A stretch of 64,000 bases of DNA from Lolium rigidum (lineage: Eukaryota > Streptophyta > Magnoliopsida > Poales > Poaceae), in the NCBI RefSeq assembly GCF_022539505.1, contig NC_061514.1, positions 338,875,090-338,939,089 on the forward strand, read 5' to 3'. The translations under genes and the position numbers were made by a program. Positions within the stretch are counted from its first letter, which is position 1; each line of letters opens with the position of its first letter. The notes below the pieces were generated by a model. That model was not told where the DNA came from, did not search any database, and was given only the letters and a program-made list of their open reading frames with translations. Shown in pieces: positions 44,420 to 56,863 of this stretch.

Positions 44420-45278
44420 TTGTGTACGCTATTATGCAGAATGAAGAAGCGGGAAATGCGAATAAGGAACATCCATGATGTTGGGTTCATTGACCCACAC
44501 ATCGTTAATTCATATGTGTTAGAACACCACCCCGCCGACGTGGAGGAAGACCTGTGGCGGTTTATTAGAAAACAGCAACAGAAAAGTGATATTCTATTTC
44601 CTTACCATTTTGGGTGAGTGTTTCTGTCTTGAGCATATTCTCTTTTGTTTACTCCATGCATGGTATGTGGCTAATCGATGAGTTATGCATGACTGTGCAT
44701 GTATCGTGTCCGCAGGTTCCACTGGATTCTTATGGTAATTAAAGTTCAGACCTCCTCGGTTCTCGTCCACGACTCTCTGAATATGGATCCGGCGCTTTGG
44801 GGCGACATGAGAAAAATGATGCAAAAGTAATTATTTTCATTCATTTGCGCTCTATATCGATCGGCCTATTTCGTTCATCATTTCCTAATATCAAGTAACT
44901 AATTAATAACTCTTTTGTTTATTTAATTTTCTTTGCCTCGTAGGGTTTGGAGACGGTTCGTAGATACCAAGGTCGGTGAATTCAAAAAAGAGCTAAATTT
45001 TAAAATGGCAAGTGCGGACGACCGGGGATACTCAGCCACCGGGGACCAATCTATGTGGATACTATGTTTGTGAGAGGATCCGGAGGTACTGCAATGAGCG
45101 GGACCAGAAGTGTGAGAACAACATCCTGAGGAATAACCTCCGGAAGACGCTTAATCCAGAAGCTCGCTTCCGACCACTTCAAGAGGAACTAGCTGGATGG
45201 TTGGCGAGGGAAGTCATCGATCCTAGAGGAGAACACTATTACGATGACGTAGAACTTTATATGCACCAGAATTTGTAA
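44420..45278 (+). pseudogene. C48 (Ulp1-like) protease remnant of CACTA ORF2
   Basis: Three exon-like pieces are visible on the plus strand. The first, with DVGFIDPHIVN and ILFPYHFG, stops at a GTGAGT donor near 44616. The second follows CGCAG with FHWILMVIKVQ and VHDSL. The third starts after CGTAG near 44944 and contains QPPGTNLCGYYVCERIRR and EELAGWLAREVIDP. They supply the His, Asp, Gln and Cys expected of a C48 peptidase. A shift near 45030 separates the start of the third exon from the Cys region. The upstream transposase portion is missing. Confidence 0.75.
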
Positions 45279-45550
45279 CTAACTTGTTCAAAATTGTATA
45301 TGGTCATCCGATATTGAATATATATTGTATATGGTCATCCGATATTGAATATATATTGTATATTCCTCTTGAATTCTTTTTGGTTCTAATTTCAAATTTG
45401 TTTAAAATTGTACATTCATATGCATGTATGTATACAGTACCGTAGAATATGTGAAACTCCTTCAAAATTAAAACCCAAAAGAAATAAAATAATACAAATT
45501 AAAAAGAAACCAGATTTAGGGGGAGGGGGGCTAAACCCTAAACCCTGCGG
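45279..45550. repeat. ORF2 3' flank with a short direct repeat
   Basis: TGTATATGGTCATCCGATAT followed by TGAATATATAT occurs twice in tandem (about 45294-45358). The rest is AT-rich sequence up to the subterminal repeats. Confidence 0.7.
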
Positions 45551-45769
45551 AGGCCTTTAGTCGCGGTTGGCCAGAAGAACCGCGACTAAAGGTCCTCCGC
45601 CCTGACGCTCGCCTGCGGCCCACGTGGACGGGCCTTTAGTCGCGGTTCGTAAGGAACCGCGACTAAAGGGGGGGGGGGGCTTTAGTCGCGCTACTTTGGT
45701 CGCGGTTGCACCACCGCGACTAATGGCAGTTGCCAACCGCGACCAAAGCCCCTTTTTCCACCAGTGCTT

Positions 45770-46327
45770 CTGTACGCTATTGAGTTTTTATAATTTAACT
45801 GCCCACTCGAATGTTGACCTTGTTTCCACAAAACTAGTATCTGGGTTAGTTTTTTTGCTGGGTGCCCCGTGCTTATGATCGTGGTGAAGTTCAGCATAGT
45901 TCGAAGGTTCAATACAGAATACAAAGATTGTATAGATGATATAACGAAGCATAGGCTAGCTCATGCAAGCTAGCTTGAAAGCCGAATATCTTTCTTGGAG
46001 AAACTCAAGTTACGTAATTCTTTTTCTTACAAGGAAGTTACATAGTCACTTTTATATATACTTATTGGCACGTCTAATAAACTCTGAAGAATAGTAAGCT
46101 GCTGTGTCGATTCTATATGGTGTTTCTCATTACATGCTCCATCTAGCAAATATTATGTTTATTATACATGATTACGTGTTTTCATTTATTTTGATGTGAA
46201 TTTTGCACAATTAGCACTTTATTAGTTTTTATCAGGTTTCCATGTATTTTGTTTGTGTAGGTCCTTTGAATATTTATCAACAAAATACGAAGAAAGAGAC
46301 GGAAAAAAGGTTTTGAAGAGCGAAAAG
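45770..46327. other. Unassigned flank right of CACTA E
   Basis: No gene or element end is recognised. The AT-rich sequence continues the target interrupted at 39747, up to the LTR starting at 46328. Confidence 0.35.
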
Positions 46328-46865
46328 TGATGTGGGTATTATCCTTTGGGTAACCAATATTAGGCTACCTCCACCGGCCTAACCAGAGATCCATGAAGAT
46401 TGCCGAATATCCAAAGTAGGCCTACGCGTCGATGTCAAAGAAGTGGACTCATCCGAAGGAAGGAACTTGATGAACAAGAAAAGAAGACGGCGAAACAAGG
46501 AAATTTTAGACTATGACTCTTTGTATCTTTGTCGAATCCGGACAGATCTCTGAAGACCTAGCCTGCTATATAAAGGCCAGGAGAGGATCTGCCGGAACAC
46601 AACTTACACGTATATAACCACCGCAAGACATAGCCTAGAGCTTAGAACCCTGGCCTCTCGAAAAACCACTGTAGTCCTTCGGCTACCCCATTGTAACCTG
46701 ATATACTTTCGATAATCAAGATCGTGGTTTTACCTCATCGAGGGCCCCAAACCTGGGTAAATCTCTCGGTTCGTTTGTTCGATCACCGATGTCATGTGCT
46801 AGCCTGCATGATTCTGTCAACCTTAAGCCACTCATGGTGGGCATTGCTGGGGAGCACCCCCGACA
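46328..46865 (+). repeat. 5' LTR of the gypsy element
   Basis: 538 bp with TG...CA ends, one TATA box and a typical leader. There is no second LTR in the window to compare. Confidence 0.7.
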
Positions 46866-47950
46866 ATTGGCGCCGTCTGTGGGAAATCTGCTGGTACAAG
46901 GAACTTCATCGGCAGTTTCGATCTCGCCGATCACCTCCGGGTCGGCATCGCCGAAATCATCGTCGGATCCTTCATCACCAATCTTGGGGAACTCGATTCA
47001 TTACGGGTCCTTCGATTTTACTCCGCACATTGATTCATCGCGTTCGACCTTCTCGGGCTTGCGCGATGGATTGGAGATGGCATTCGGGAGCGTGCACTAC
47101 TGCGTCAACACCGAAGGCATCCTTCGGCTGCCCGACCCGATCGACCCAAGGACTTCTAGGATTATGGCGTCATCAACTGCCGCACCAATTACTTCATCGC
47201 CAATTGCAGCCGCTCTATCGGCTGCGATAACGGAACCATCTCCAACGTCTTCACCGTCAGCATCGCCGACCTGCTCCATGTCATCCATGTAAGCTGGATC
47301 TGACGATTCCGGATCATCGGATCTAACCTCTTACTACTGCACCAACTGCCACACCAGACACGGGCTGGGATCAGAGGATACACCTTTTTTCTGCAGCACC
47401 CGGTATTCTTCGGATGGTGAAAGTATCGACAACGTCCCCAGGGTAGTCACCTGGGAGGCAGCTCGCCACCAAATTTATGCTACCATGAACCCCATCACAG
47501 TAGAGGAAATCTCAGAAGCCGAGCATACCCCGAACAAAAATCGCAATAGACGTTGCAACATCGAAACCAGTGCCAGCATTGACGATAGTGCTTACACCAT
47601 CACCAGCGAAGAGTGGGAGATTGCTTGCAATGCCATAACTAATCGTACTCCAATTCCCACTGGAGCTTCGGCAGGAACCCTCAACTCGTATCATGTGATT
47701 CTGGAGGAAAACCGTGATCGGTATCTAAAGAGCAGAAGGACCTCGACCGACGCCGGCAGGCAGCCGATCAGTGAAGCGAATGGCGAAGGGGGCAACCCTC
47801 ACATGGAAGTGCGTCTCGGAGCAACCAAGGCAGGTTTCGACCACGGATTCCTCGCCTTTCGAAAGATGATGCGAGGGAGATAACTTCAAACCTTTCCAAT
47901 TCTTTCATGACCATGGATAGTGCGGGCATGATCAGGCCAAAGACTGTCGA
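46866..47950 (+). pseudogene. Degenerate gag-like leader and N-terminus
   Basis: The region after the primer site has short frames in several phases. One of 132 codons (47485-47883) contains ITSEEWEIACNAI and LNSYHVILEENRDRYLKSRR. It looks like the N-terminal part of a gag polyprotein, but no zinc knuckle or Retrotrans_gag core is visible before the element is cut. Other phases upstream show serine/proline-rich frames (46789-47292) that may be leader rather than protein. Not functional. Confidence 0.4.
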
Positions 47951-48253
47951 AGGGGTAACCGTAATCCTCGCGGCTTATTTGATCAACCACCCATCGACAC
48001 CCAACGATCCGATGGCACAAGCTCACCGAGGCGCCCTTGAAAGCCTCGCGATACTCGGAGATAAGCTCGCCCCTAGGATGGATTAGAGTATGCATCAGGG
48101 CAGCGGATCCAAACATCACCAGAAAGATGCCCGCGACGACATCACACAGAGCAAAATTGACAAGGCTCGCCGCCGACGTGCCGCGAGAGAAGGCTACGAT
48201 AGCGAGAGGACTCCGAAGAAACCTAGGAATACGATGGTGAGCTACGAGGTGCC

Positions 48254-49842
48254 TGATGCGTGCAGTCGACACATCCATTGGGAACCCCAAGAGGAAGGTG
48301 TGATGCGTACAGTAGCAAGTTTTCCCTCAGAAAGAAACCAAGGTTTATCGAACCAGGAGGAGCCAAGAAGCACGTTGAAGGTTGTTGGTGGCGGAGTGTA
48401 GTGCGGCGCAACACCGGCGCCAACGTGGAACCTGCACAACACAATCACAGAACTTTGCCCCAACGTAACAGCGAGGTTGTCAATCTCACCGGCTTGTTGT
48501 AAACAAAGGATTAGATGTATTGTGTGGATGATGATGGTTGTTTGCAAAGAACAGTAAAGAACAATTGCAGCAGATTGTATTTCAGATGTAAAGAATAGGA
48601 CCGGGTTCCACAGTTCACTAGCGGTGTCTCTCCCATAAGATAGCAGATGTTGGGTGAACAAATTACAGTTGGGCAATTGACAAATAAAGAAGGCATAACA
48701 ATGCACATACATATATCATGATGAGTACTATGAGATTTAATCGGGGCATTACGACAAAGTACATAGACCGCTATCCGAGCATGCATCTATGCCTAAAAAG
48801 TCCACCTTCAGAGTTATCATCCGAACCCCTTCCAGTATTAAGTTGTAAACAACAGACAATTGCATTAAGTATGGTGCGTAATGTAATCAACACAAATATC
48901 CTTAGACAAAGCATCGATGTTTTATCCCTAGTGGCAACAAGACATCCACAATCTTAGAACTTTCCGTCACTCGTCCCGCATTTAATGGAGGCATGAACCC
49001 ACTATCGAGCATAAATACTCCCTCTTGGAGTCGCAAGTATCAACTTGGCCGAGCCTCTACTAGCAACGGAGAGCATGCAAGAACATAAATAACATATATG
49101 ATAGATTGATAATCAACTTGACATAGTATTCAATATTCATCGGATCCCAACAAACACAACATGAAGGATTACAAATAGATGATCTTGATCATGATAGGCA
49201 GCTCACAAGATCTAACATGATAGCACAATGAGGAGAAGACAACCATCTAGCTACTGCTATGGACCCATAGTCCAGGGGTGAACTACTCACACATCGATCC
49301 GGAGGCGATCATGGCGATGAAGAGACCTCCGGGAGATGATTCCCTCTCCGGCAGGGTGCCGGAGGCGATCTCCCCGAATCCCCGAGATGGGATTGGCGGC
49401 GGCGGCGTCTCCGGGAAGGTTTTCCGTATCGTGGCTCTCGGTACTGGGGGTTTCGCGACGGAGGCTTTAAGTAGGCGGAAGGGCGGAGTCGGGAGAGTCA
49501 CGGGGGCCCCACACGCTAGGGCCGCGTGGGCCCCCTCTAGGCCGCGCCGCCCTAGTGTGGTGACGCCCCGTGGCCCCACTTCATCTCCCCTCCGGTCTTC
49601 TGGAAGCTTCGTGGAAAAATAGGCCCCTGGGCGTTGATTTCGTCCAATTCCGAGAATATTTCCTTACTAGGATTTCTGAAACCAAAAACAGCAGAAAACA
49701 GCAACTGGCTCTTCGGCATCTCGTCAATAGGTTAGTGCCGGAAAATGCATACTAATGACATATAATGTGTATAAAACATGTGAGTATCATCAATAAAGTA
49801 GCATGAAACATAATAAATTATAGATACGTTTGGGACGTATCA
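48254..49842 (-). repeat. 3' LTR of Athila-type fragment 1
   Basis: 1589 bp. Its U3 half resembles the LTRs at 6171-7882 and 11225-12929, but its other half is different and matches the LTR at 56864-58463. Two LTR subfamilies of this lineage are therefore present. Confidence 0.85.
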
Positions 49843-51097
49843 AGCATCCCCAAGCTTAGTTTCTACTCGCCCCCGAGTAGGTAAACGATAACAAAGATAA
49901 TTTCTGAAGTGACATGCTATCATAATCTTGATCATACTATTGTAAAGCATATGAGATGAATGCAGCGATTCGAAGCAATGATGAAGATAATGAGTAAACT
50001 AGTGAATCATATAGCAAAGACTTTTCAAGAATAATACTTTCAAGACAAGCATCAATAAGACTTGCATAAGAGTTACTCATAAAGCAATAAATTCGAAGTA
50101 AAGGCATTGAAGCAACACAAAGGAAGATATAAGTTTCAGCGGTTGCTTTCAACTTCAACATATATATCTCATGGATAATTATCAACACAAAGTAATATAA
50201 CAAGTGCAATAAGTAAACATGTAAGAATCAATGCACACAGTTGACACAAGTGTTTGCTTCTAAGATAGAAAGAATAGGCAAACTGACTCAACAATAAAGT
50301 AGAAGATAGGCCCTTCGCAGAGGGAAGCATTGATTACTATATTTGTGCTAGAGCTTTTCATTTTGAAAACAAGAAACAGTTTTGTCAACGGTAGTAATAA
50401 AGCATATGAGTTATGTATAAGACATCTTATAAGTTGCAAGCCTCATGCATAGTATACTAATAGTGCTCGCACCTTGTCCTAATTAGCTTGGGTTAACACG
50501 GATTATCATTTCATAGCATATGTTTCAACCAAGTGTCACAAAGGGGTACCTCTATGCCGCCTGTACAAAGGTCTAAGGAGAAAGCTCGCATTGGATTTCT
50601 CGCTTTTGATTATTCTCAACTTAGACATCCATACCGGGACAACATAGACAACGAGATAATGGACTCCTCTTTAATGCATAAGCATTCAACAACGAGTTAA
50701 TATTCTCATAAGAGATTGAGGATTAGCTGTCCACACTGAAACTTCCACCATGAATCATGGCTTTAGTTAGCGGCCCAATGTTCTTCTCTAACAGTATGCA
50801 TACTCAAACCATTTGATTGTAAAAACCGCCCTTACTTCAGACAAGACGAACATGCATAGCAACTCACATGATATTCAACAAAGGTAAAAGTTGATGGCGT
50901 CCCCAGAAAACATGGTTACCGCGCAACAAGCAACTTACTAAGAAATAAGACACATAAGTACATATTCTTCACCACGATAGTTTTTAAGCTATTTGTCCCA
51001 TGAGCTATATATTGTAAAGGTAAAGAATGGAAATTTTAAAGGTAGCACTCAAGTAGTTTACTTTGGAATGGCGGAGAAATACCATGTGGTAGGTAGG
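48254..51097 (-). mobile_element. Athila-lineage LTR retrotransposon fragment 1 (3' end)
   Basis: On the minus strand, the 3' part of the internal region (49843-51097) is followed by a complete 3' LTR (48254-49842). The LTR begins TGATACGTCCCAAACGTATC and ends GACTGCACGCATCA. The purine tract CTAAGCTTGGGGATGCT precedes it. The internal part is collinear with 58464-59700 of the second minus-strand element and with the element at 6171. The fragment is cut at 51097 by a Tekay-type LTR. Its 5' portion must lie beyond the window if it survives. Confidence 0.85.
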
Positions 51098-54000
51098 TGT
51101 CAACACCCGGATTTTTAAGTCCAGATGCCCCATTATATTATACATCGCAATCCCAGGAAGATTGTTTTTGCGAGACATAATAGTAAGTAGTTCAGAGTCA
51201 TCATTTATTACAACACCTACTTGTCTTACAACAACGGATCACATGATCCAATATTACACAAATAGATTGTTCAACATCACACATAAGTAGCGGAAGCGTA
51301 GTAGTAGTGGACTATCTATTCCACAGGCAACGCTTGACGTTAGAAGACGATCCTAGTTATCGTAGACGTCCTGTTGTCCGTCATCCTGATACTGTTGCTC
51401 CTCTTCAAAGTCTGGCATTTGAATAGCCAGGGCAAAGCCATGAGTACTTTAAAGTACTCGCAAACTAATACTAAGGTAAATACATATCTAGTGTAGTAAG
51501 GGGTGCTAAGCTCTAGGTTTATTTGCATAAAGCCAAGTTTTAGTTCATCAAACATTTAGTAAAGACTCATCATTTGATAGACTAACTCAAGTGGGAACAT
51601 TAGTGTCATTCCCACAAATCATTTGTGATCCAAGTAAAACCACCTTTCAATTCATCATTCCTTTTTAAGATCAAAATTTCTGATAACGGAAATAGTATGG
51701 CCTTTCCAATCGTCCATAACCGCGGACACGGCTATTCGAATAGGTTTAACACTCTGCAGAGGTTGTACTCTTGTGCCACAACTTTTGATTACATCCGTCG
51801 AGGATAACCCCGAATCATCGTAACTCAGTACGCGGATCATCAACCTTAACCTTTCACTTATATATGCTAGTATAGGCACCTCTGCCCATGAGCTTGGCCT
51901 CCCGGTGAAAACCAACTGTTAACCCGGGAACTGCGCAGGGCTTGGGTCGTACATTCACCTCATATCCACATCATTTCCCATATACGGAGGCAGCCTCGGC
52001 GTACCCCCTATGATGCTTGTTTAGAGGGAACCCATACTAAAATACACAAGCTTCTAGTTAAGCCCTACCCATAATCAGGTATTGTGGGGGTACTTGTATA
52101 ATTGGAAGGGTATCGCATTCAAACCCATATCAGTTTTATATCAAAAATCACCATCTTCTCTTGGTCACATTCACCTTCAAAAATCATTCAATGGAATAAC
52201 TCATCATTCCAAGGTTTCAAATTCATTTCAAAGTCACATGTTCCCATCTAGAGTAGTCAAATTTTATTTGATTAGCACTAGCAACTATTTCATGAGGGGT
52301 GCTATCTAGCTTTGAATGTTTCTAAGCTAACCTTTAATCTTGTTCTACTCTATACCAAGTGAATCATAAATCAAAAGTACTTTGAAGTAAATAAGGAAAA
52401 ATAATTGCAAGGTAAAAACATGTGATAGGTAATACATAAAAGATTAAAGGGGTGATGGTGCCTTGCTCTTGTAGAGCTTTGCATCATGGTGGTTAGCAAG
52501 AGTATTAGCTTGCCTTGGTGGGGATAGGAGTCAAAGTTTTCCTCCTCCTCTTGAGAGTAGCTTCCCTCCTCCAAGTATTCCTCGTTACTAGCGTCTATAT
52601 ACGAATACGAGTACACAATCACCACACAAATACTTGCATGCTAGACTAAAACACACAAGAGGGTTCACACACTTAATTCTAACATCACATCCATCATGGC
52701 ATGGTGAATTACTTGGTTTGTTCTTATTTAAGAGACAAATAATTTCCTCTCATTATAAGTATTTATTTGAATTTCTATTTAAGTCTTGGGAGAGAATAAC
52801 TTCCTCTCATTAAATCCTATAAATATTTAATCTCCACAAATAATAATAAGGTATGAAATATAAGTTGACCAAGGTCAACATTTCATATCTATTATGAGGG
52901 AGTAATAATTTAAATGAGGTGCTACACCTCATACAATTTAAAACTAAAACTTAAATGGTTTAAAATCTCCAAGTATTACAATCAGAGGTTTATTAGCCTA
53001 AGGTCATTTCCTCTGGTTGTATTACTTAGGATCAAGATTTAAATGAGAGAGTAACTCTCATACTATTTATAAGATTTGAATTCCACAATTTAAATGCACT
53101 AGAAATGGCTACTTAACCATTATTTTGATCCAGTACATGATCATGCAAACAACTTGGCTATATTATTGCATAAACAATTAAAGAACATCAATTGTGATTT
53201 GTGAGAGTTGGAATCAACTCAAAATCACTTTTGGTTGAATTTTAAATTAAGTTTCAATTTGCAAAAGTCCATGTCTTGTTATTTTTAGCATTTTAATTCT
53301 ACTACGAATTTGGAGATGAGACCAGCGGCATTTGTTAGATAATTTTATTAACTTTCCAACGGTATAAAGTTTGCTAGATTTGGATTGGTAGATTTCAAAC
53401 TATTCAAAATTTACTACAGCATCTGCAGGGCATTTGAATAATTATTAAACCTAAATTTGAATCTGTGGGCTAGGCGGGAAATGATAACGGGCCGAAACGG
53501 TTTTAAATAACACTGCGCAGCCCAACAAGCGACGGGTGCACTTGGGCCGCCCTGACGAGGTGGGGACCACCCGTCAGTGCCTATTAAAATGGCGAAACGG
53601 TACGCGTGATGTGCACCGTAGGATTAGAAAAGGATCTAGCGGCCAGGGATCGTCGTCGTCGCCGACGGGATCCCGACATGCTGGCGGCGTGACCAGGGGG
53701 TCGGAGGACCTACCGGCGTTCCCGCGGGGTTCTGGTGAGTGCGAGGAGGCGTTGTCGACGGCGAGGAAGCGTCTGGTAGCAGTGGCGAGGCTTGGGGCGG
53801 CGTGGATCAACGGCGTCGATGTCCTGGCTCCGGCGGCTCCGATCTTGCAATTGAGGCGCCTCCGGCAGTAATTGGACGAGCTATGGTGGTGAAGAGGATC
53901 AGTGATGAGAGGGGAGTTGAGTGGTGTGAGGAGAGCGTGCTGGGAGTGGCTCTATTTATAGGGTCGAGGGGTGCCTCCGGCGATCGAAGGGGCAAGTGAA

Positions 54001-55368
54001 GGACGGCACTCGATGGGCGGTGGCATGGTGACGCTGAATCATCTTTCGGCGCTGCCAGAGCTGGACGGAATCGTTCAGAAGTGTGATTCGAGTGCCACAG
54101 TACGGCGGAGCTTTTCCGGCGAGGACAATGGCGACAAGGCTCCTGTGCACGCTTGAGAACGTCTAGCGGCTAGATGGCGTGGAGGCAATGCTTGACGCAG
54201 GCGTAGTCTTTGCAGGGGTGGAGTAGGGCGCTCGATCGCATGGCGTCCTGGCGCGTCCAGAGCGCGGTCACCGCGTGCACGGGCATGTGCTGGCAAGATT
54301 TGGACGCGCGCGTTCTGGCCAATACCGTGCGTTGGCGAGCTCAGGCTGGGTACTGGCATGATCCTTGTGATGAGTAGATGCTCTGGGACAAGGTTTTGGG
54401 GAGAGGGGAGGGCCAGAAAAGAATTGGCCAAAGATGGCCGGGTGTGCACGGCATGGAGCTTTTGCTGCTCTCTTCTCACTTTAATCGGCCAAAGCAAGTA
54501 CTGGTGTTGATGCAGGGATCATAGGGGAGCACTTATCACCTCAGTAGAAAAGGGGTTTAGGCCAAGAACCAATGGGTAATAGAGGGTAACACATTTCTGA
54601 GAATATGCCTGCCAGGTGTTCGATCTTATGGCCGCATGAACATTTTGGTAGAATTTTGGATTTCTTTTTGGTGAATCTCAAACATATAAATTAAGTGTTA
54701 GAATGGTGGTGGTGCTATTCATTTTGAAGAAGATTTGCAAAATTTCAAATGTGAGATGATCTTGCTTTCACTCTCGGGTTCCATCTTGGCACATCATTTC
54801 TGGTCAACCTAGTCAACTCTAGCCCTGGTGGTCAACACCAACATTGTTCACCATCACTTGGTCTTGGATGAGGTTGCCATAGTTGACCAAGTCTGGTTTA
54901 GGAATAAAAAGATAAGGAGGGACAAAGTGGTGAAGAAAATAAAAAGATGACATATGACCATTATCATATGTGTGTAAGTTTTGAGATTTGCCTTGGTTTG
55001 ATTCTTGTTTCTTTGATGAAATTGTGTTTGGTTATCATATCTAAGCATTCTACAAGCAAGAGATCAAGTAATGGTGTCCTATGGTGAAGATTTGCAATTT
55101 GGCCTAAGTTGTATGTGAGTGAGAAATGGGTTTTTCTCATTTTCTTCTATTCTTCTCAATTTAGGGTTAGGTGATCTTAGTTTAGGGTTTAATAGCAATT
55201 GATCATCATACTAACACTCATCATGGCAATTGCACAAAAGAAATTCACTCATATGCATGAAACTATATGTGACACTATATGCATATAAAAAGTTTTTGTT
55301 TGTTGCAAAATTTGAGTAATTGAAACCCCTCTCTTGATTTTATTATTATTGAAACTTGGGATGTTACA
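51098..55368 (-). repeat. 3' LTR of the Tekay-type element, 4.27 kb
   Basis: The minus-strand LTR starts TGTAACATCCCAAG at 55368 and ends GGGTGTTGACA at 51098. A CTATAAATAGAG box (about 53949-53960) sits in a GC-rich segment (53500-54550) and is the likely promoter, giving transcripts that run toward 51098. Frames within the GC-rich part are compositional. Confidence 0.85.
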
Positions 55369-55382
55369 AACCCTTCCCCCTT
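55369..55382 (-). promoter_or_regulatory. Polypurine tract
   Basis: AAGGGGGAAGGGTT on the minus strand lies directly next to the LTR start and would prime plus-strand DNA synthesis. Confidence 0.85.
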
Positions 55383-55415
55383 ACAAAAGATCTCATCCCG
55401 AGATCTTAAAGAAAA

Positions 55416-56760
55416 CTAGGTACTAAAGAGATCTGGGTACTCAGTCTTCATGAAGTCTTCCCTCTCCCAGGTGGCTTCTTCTTCGGTGAAATTACTCCAT
55501 TGGATCTTCAGAAACTTGATACTTCTGGTGCGAGTGGTTCTGAAAGCTTCTTCCAAGATGCGAATAGGTACTTCGTGATAGGTCAAATCTGAGTTGATAT
55601 CCACAGCTCGGTGATCGATGTTCTTGAAAACCTCGGTCTTCTCAGGTACCTCTAAGCACTTCCGGAGTAACGATATGTGAAACACATTGTGTACCGCTGA
55701 CATTTCTTCCGGTAACTCCAGTTGATAGGACACTTCTCCTCGGCGACTCAGGACTTTGAAAGGTCCGACATATCGGGGTGCAAGCTTTCCTCTAAGCTGG
55801 AATCTCTGCATTCCTTTAAGGGGGGACACTTTGAGATATACGAAATCTCCGATCTCGAAGGTCATCTCTCGGCATCTCTTGTCGGCGTAGCTCTTCTGTC
55901 TTGATTGAGTGGTCTTGAGGTACTCGCGGATCTTGTGAACCTTCTCTTCAGCTTCGCGGAGAATATCTGGTCCAAGGACTTGACTCTCTCCGACTTCCGA
56001 CCAGTTCAGAGGGGTACGGCACTTCCTTCCGTATAGAGCTTCAAAGGGGGCCATTTGCAAACTGGCTTGATAGCTGTTGTTGTACGAGAACTCTGCGTAC
56101 GGTAGGCAGTCTTCCCACTTAGATCCATACTCTAACACACATGCTCTCAACATATCTTCCAGTATCTGGTTGACTCGTTCAGTCTGTCCATCCGTCTGCG
56201 GGTGATAGGCTGTGCTGAAATTCAGCCGGGTTCCGAGTCCTTCATGTACTTTCTGCCAGAATCTGGAGGTGAATTGGGATCCTCTATCGGATACTATTGA
56301 CTTCGGTGTTCCGTGCAGGCTGACTATCCGTGAGATATATAACTCTGCAAGTCTTGGTCCTTGATAGGTGGTCTTGACTGGGATGAAGTGGGCGACTTTG
56401 GTCAATCTGTCGACCACTACCCAGATAGAATCATTTCCTTTACTAGATTTGGGTCGTCCGGTGATGAAGTCCATTCCGACAGAATCCCACTTCCATTCGG
56501 GAATCTGTAGGGGTTGCAACAGTCCTGCAGGTCGTTAATGTTCTGCCTTGACTCTTTGACAGATGTCACACTTGGCGATGTAGCTCCCTATTTCTCTCTT
56601 CATTTTGTGCCACCAGAATTGTTTCTACAAATCCTGGTACATCTTGGTACCTCCGGGGTGAATGGAGTAAAGGGTGTCATGGGCTTCTTTCATAATGACT
56701 TGCTTCAACTCTGAATCTGACAGCACACAAAGGCGTCCGTTGTACCATAGCACTCCTTCT
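55416..56760 (-). pseudogene. Integrase with C-terminal chromodomain (pol end)
   Basis: A 367-codon frame (56519-55416) holds the integrase core with Asp17 (GMDFITG), Asp78 (SIVSDRGSQF) and Glu114 (DGQTERVNQ). The last two are 35 residues apart, as in the DD35E signature. A GPFKV-containing C-terminal domain follows, and then a chromodomain (VPIRILEEAFR, EEEATWERED). Upstream in the same frame are the HHCC zinc-binding residues (IAKCDICQRVKAEH). That part is interrupted by stops at 56535-56537 and 56625-56627. The polyprotein is therefore not expressible from upstream. In life it would join element cDNA to chromatin bearing the mark read by the chromodomain. Confidence 0.88.
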
Positions 56761-56769
56761 TCATCAACT

Positions 56770-56863
56770 TGTCAACACCCGGATTTTTAAGTCCAGATGC
56801 CCCATTATATCATACATCGCAATCCCAGGAAGATTGTTTTTGCGAGACATAATAGTAAGTAGT
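56770..56863 (-). mobile_element. 94-bp end of a second Tekay-type LTR
   Basis: The sequence from TGTCAACACCCGG to ATAGTAAGTAGT matches the first 94 bases at 51098 with one difference seen, and ends in the exact LTR terminus against the pol remnant. The precise terminus suggests a second copy of the family, in the same orientation, inserted into the integrase gene of the first. The Athila-type element at 56864 then cut this LTR. Confidence 0.75.

Larger units (their letters stand above)
39748..45766 (+). mobile_element. CACTA DNA transposon E, 6.0 kb
   Basis: The left end CACTGGTGAAAAA is at 39748 and the right end TTTTTCCACCAGTG finishes at 45766. The duplication CTT lies at 39745-39747 and 45767-45769. 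Subterminal repeats of TTTAGTCGCGGTT and its complement fill about 39780-39990 and 45550-45750. Inside are a TNP2 gene (plus), a small conserved gene (minus) and the C48-protease end of ORF2 (plus). The Transposase_24 part of ORF2 is missing, apparently deleted at about 44410 where the small gene and the protease exons abut. All genes carry defects. Confidence 0.93.
46328..48253 (+). mobile_element. gypsy-type LTR retrotransposon, 5' part only
   Basis: An LTR from TGATGTGGGTATTATCC (46328) to CACCCCCGACA (46865) is followed at once by ATTGGCGCCGTCTGTGGGAA, a primer-binding-site context common in grass gypsy elements. A TATATAAAG box lies at 46566-46574. The internal sequence continues with a leader and degenerate gag-like frames to 48253, where an Athila-type LTR on the other strand cuts it. 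The remainder of the element is not in this window. Confidence 0.75.
51098..56769 (-). mobile_element. Tekay-type chromovirus (gypsy), 3' part
   Basis: On the minus strand, an integrase-chromodomain remnant (about 56760 to 55416) is followed by a polypurine tract and a 4.3-kb LTR (51098-55368) with TGTAACATCCC...GGGTGTTGACA ends. LTRs of this length and a chromodomain fit the Tekay/Del clade. Barley BAGY-1 is one comparable element from memory. It inserted into Athila-type fragment 1 after GTAGG (51093-51097). Gag, protease and reverse transcriptase are absent because the upstream side is replaced at 56770 by another LTR end. Confidence 0.85.

Noticed and set aside
45535..45545. CTAAACCCTAAACCC near 45535 as a telomere remnant
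   Set aside because: Only two units, adjacent to CACTA subterminal repeats. Such short runs are common in plant DNA.
53536..54497. GC-rich open frames inside the 4.3-kb LTR as a captured gene
   Set aside because: No motif is recognised and frames occur on both strands. The region fits an LTR promoter and leader with a TATA box near 53955.
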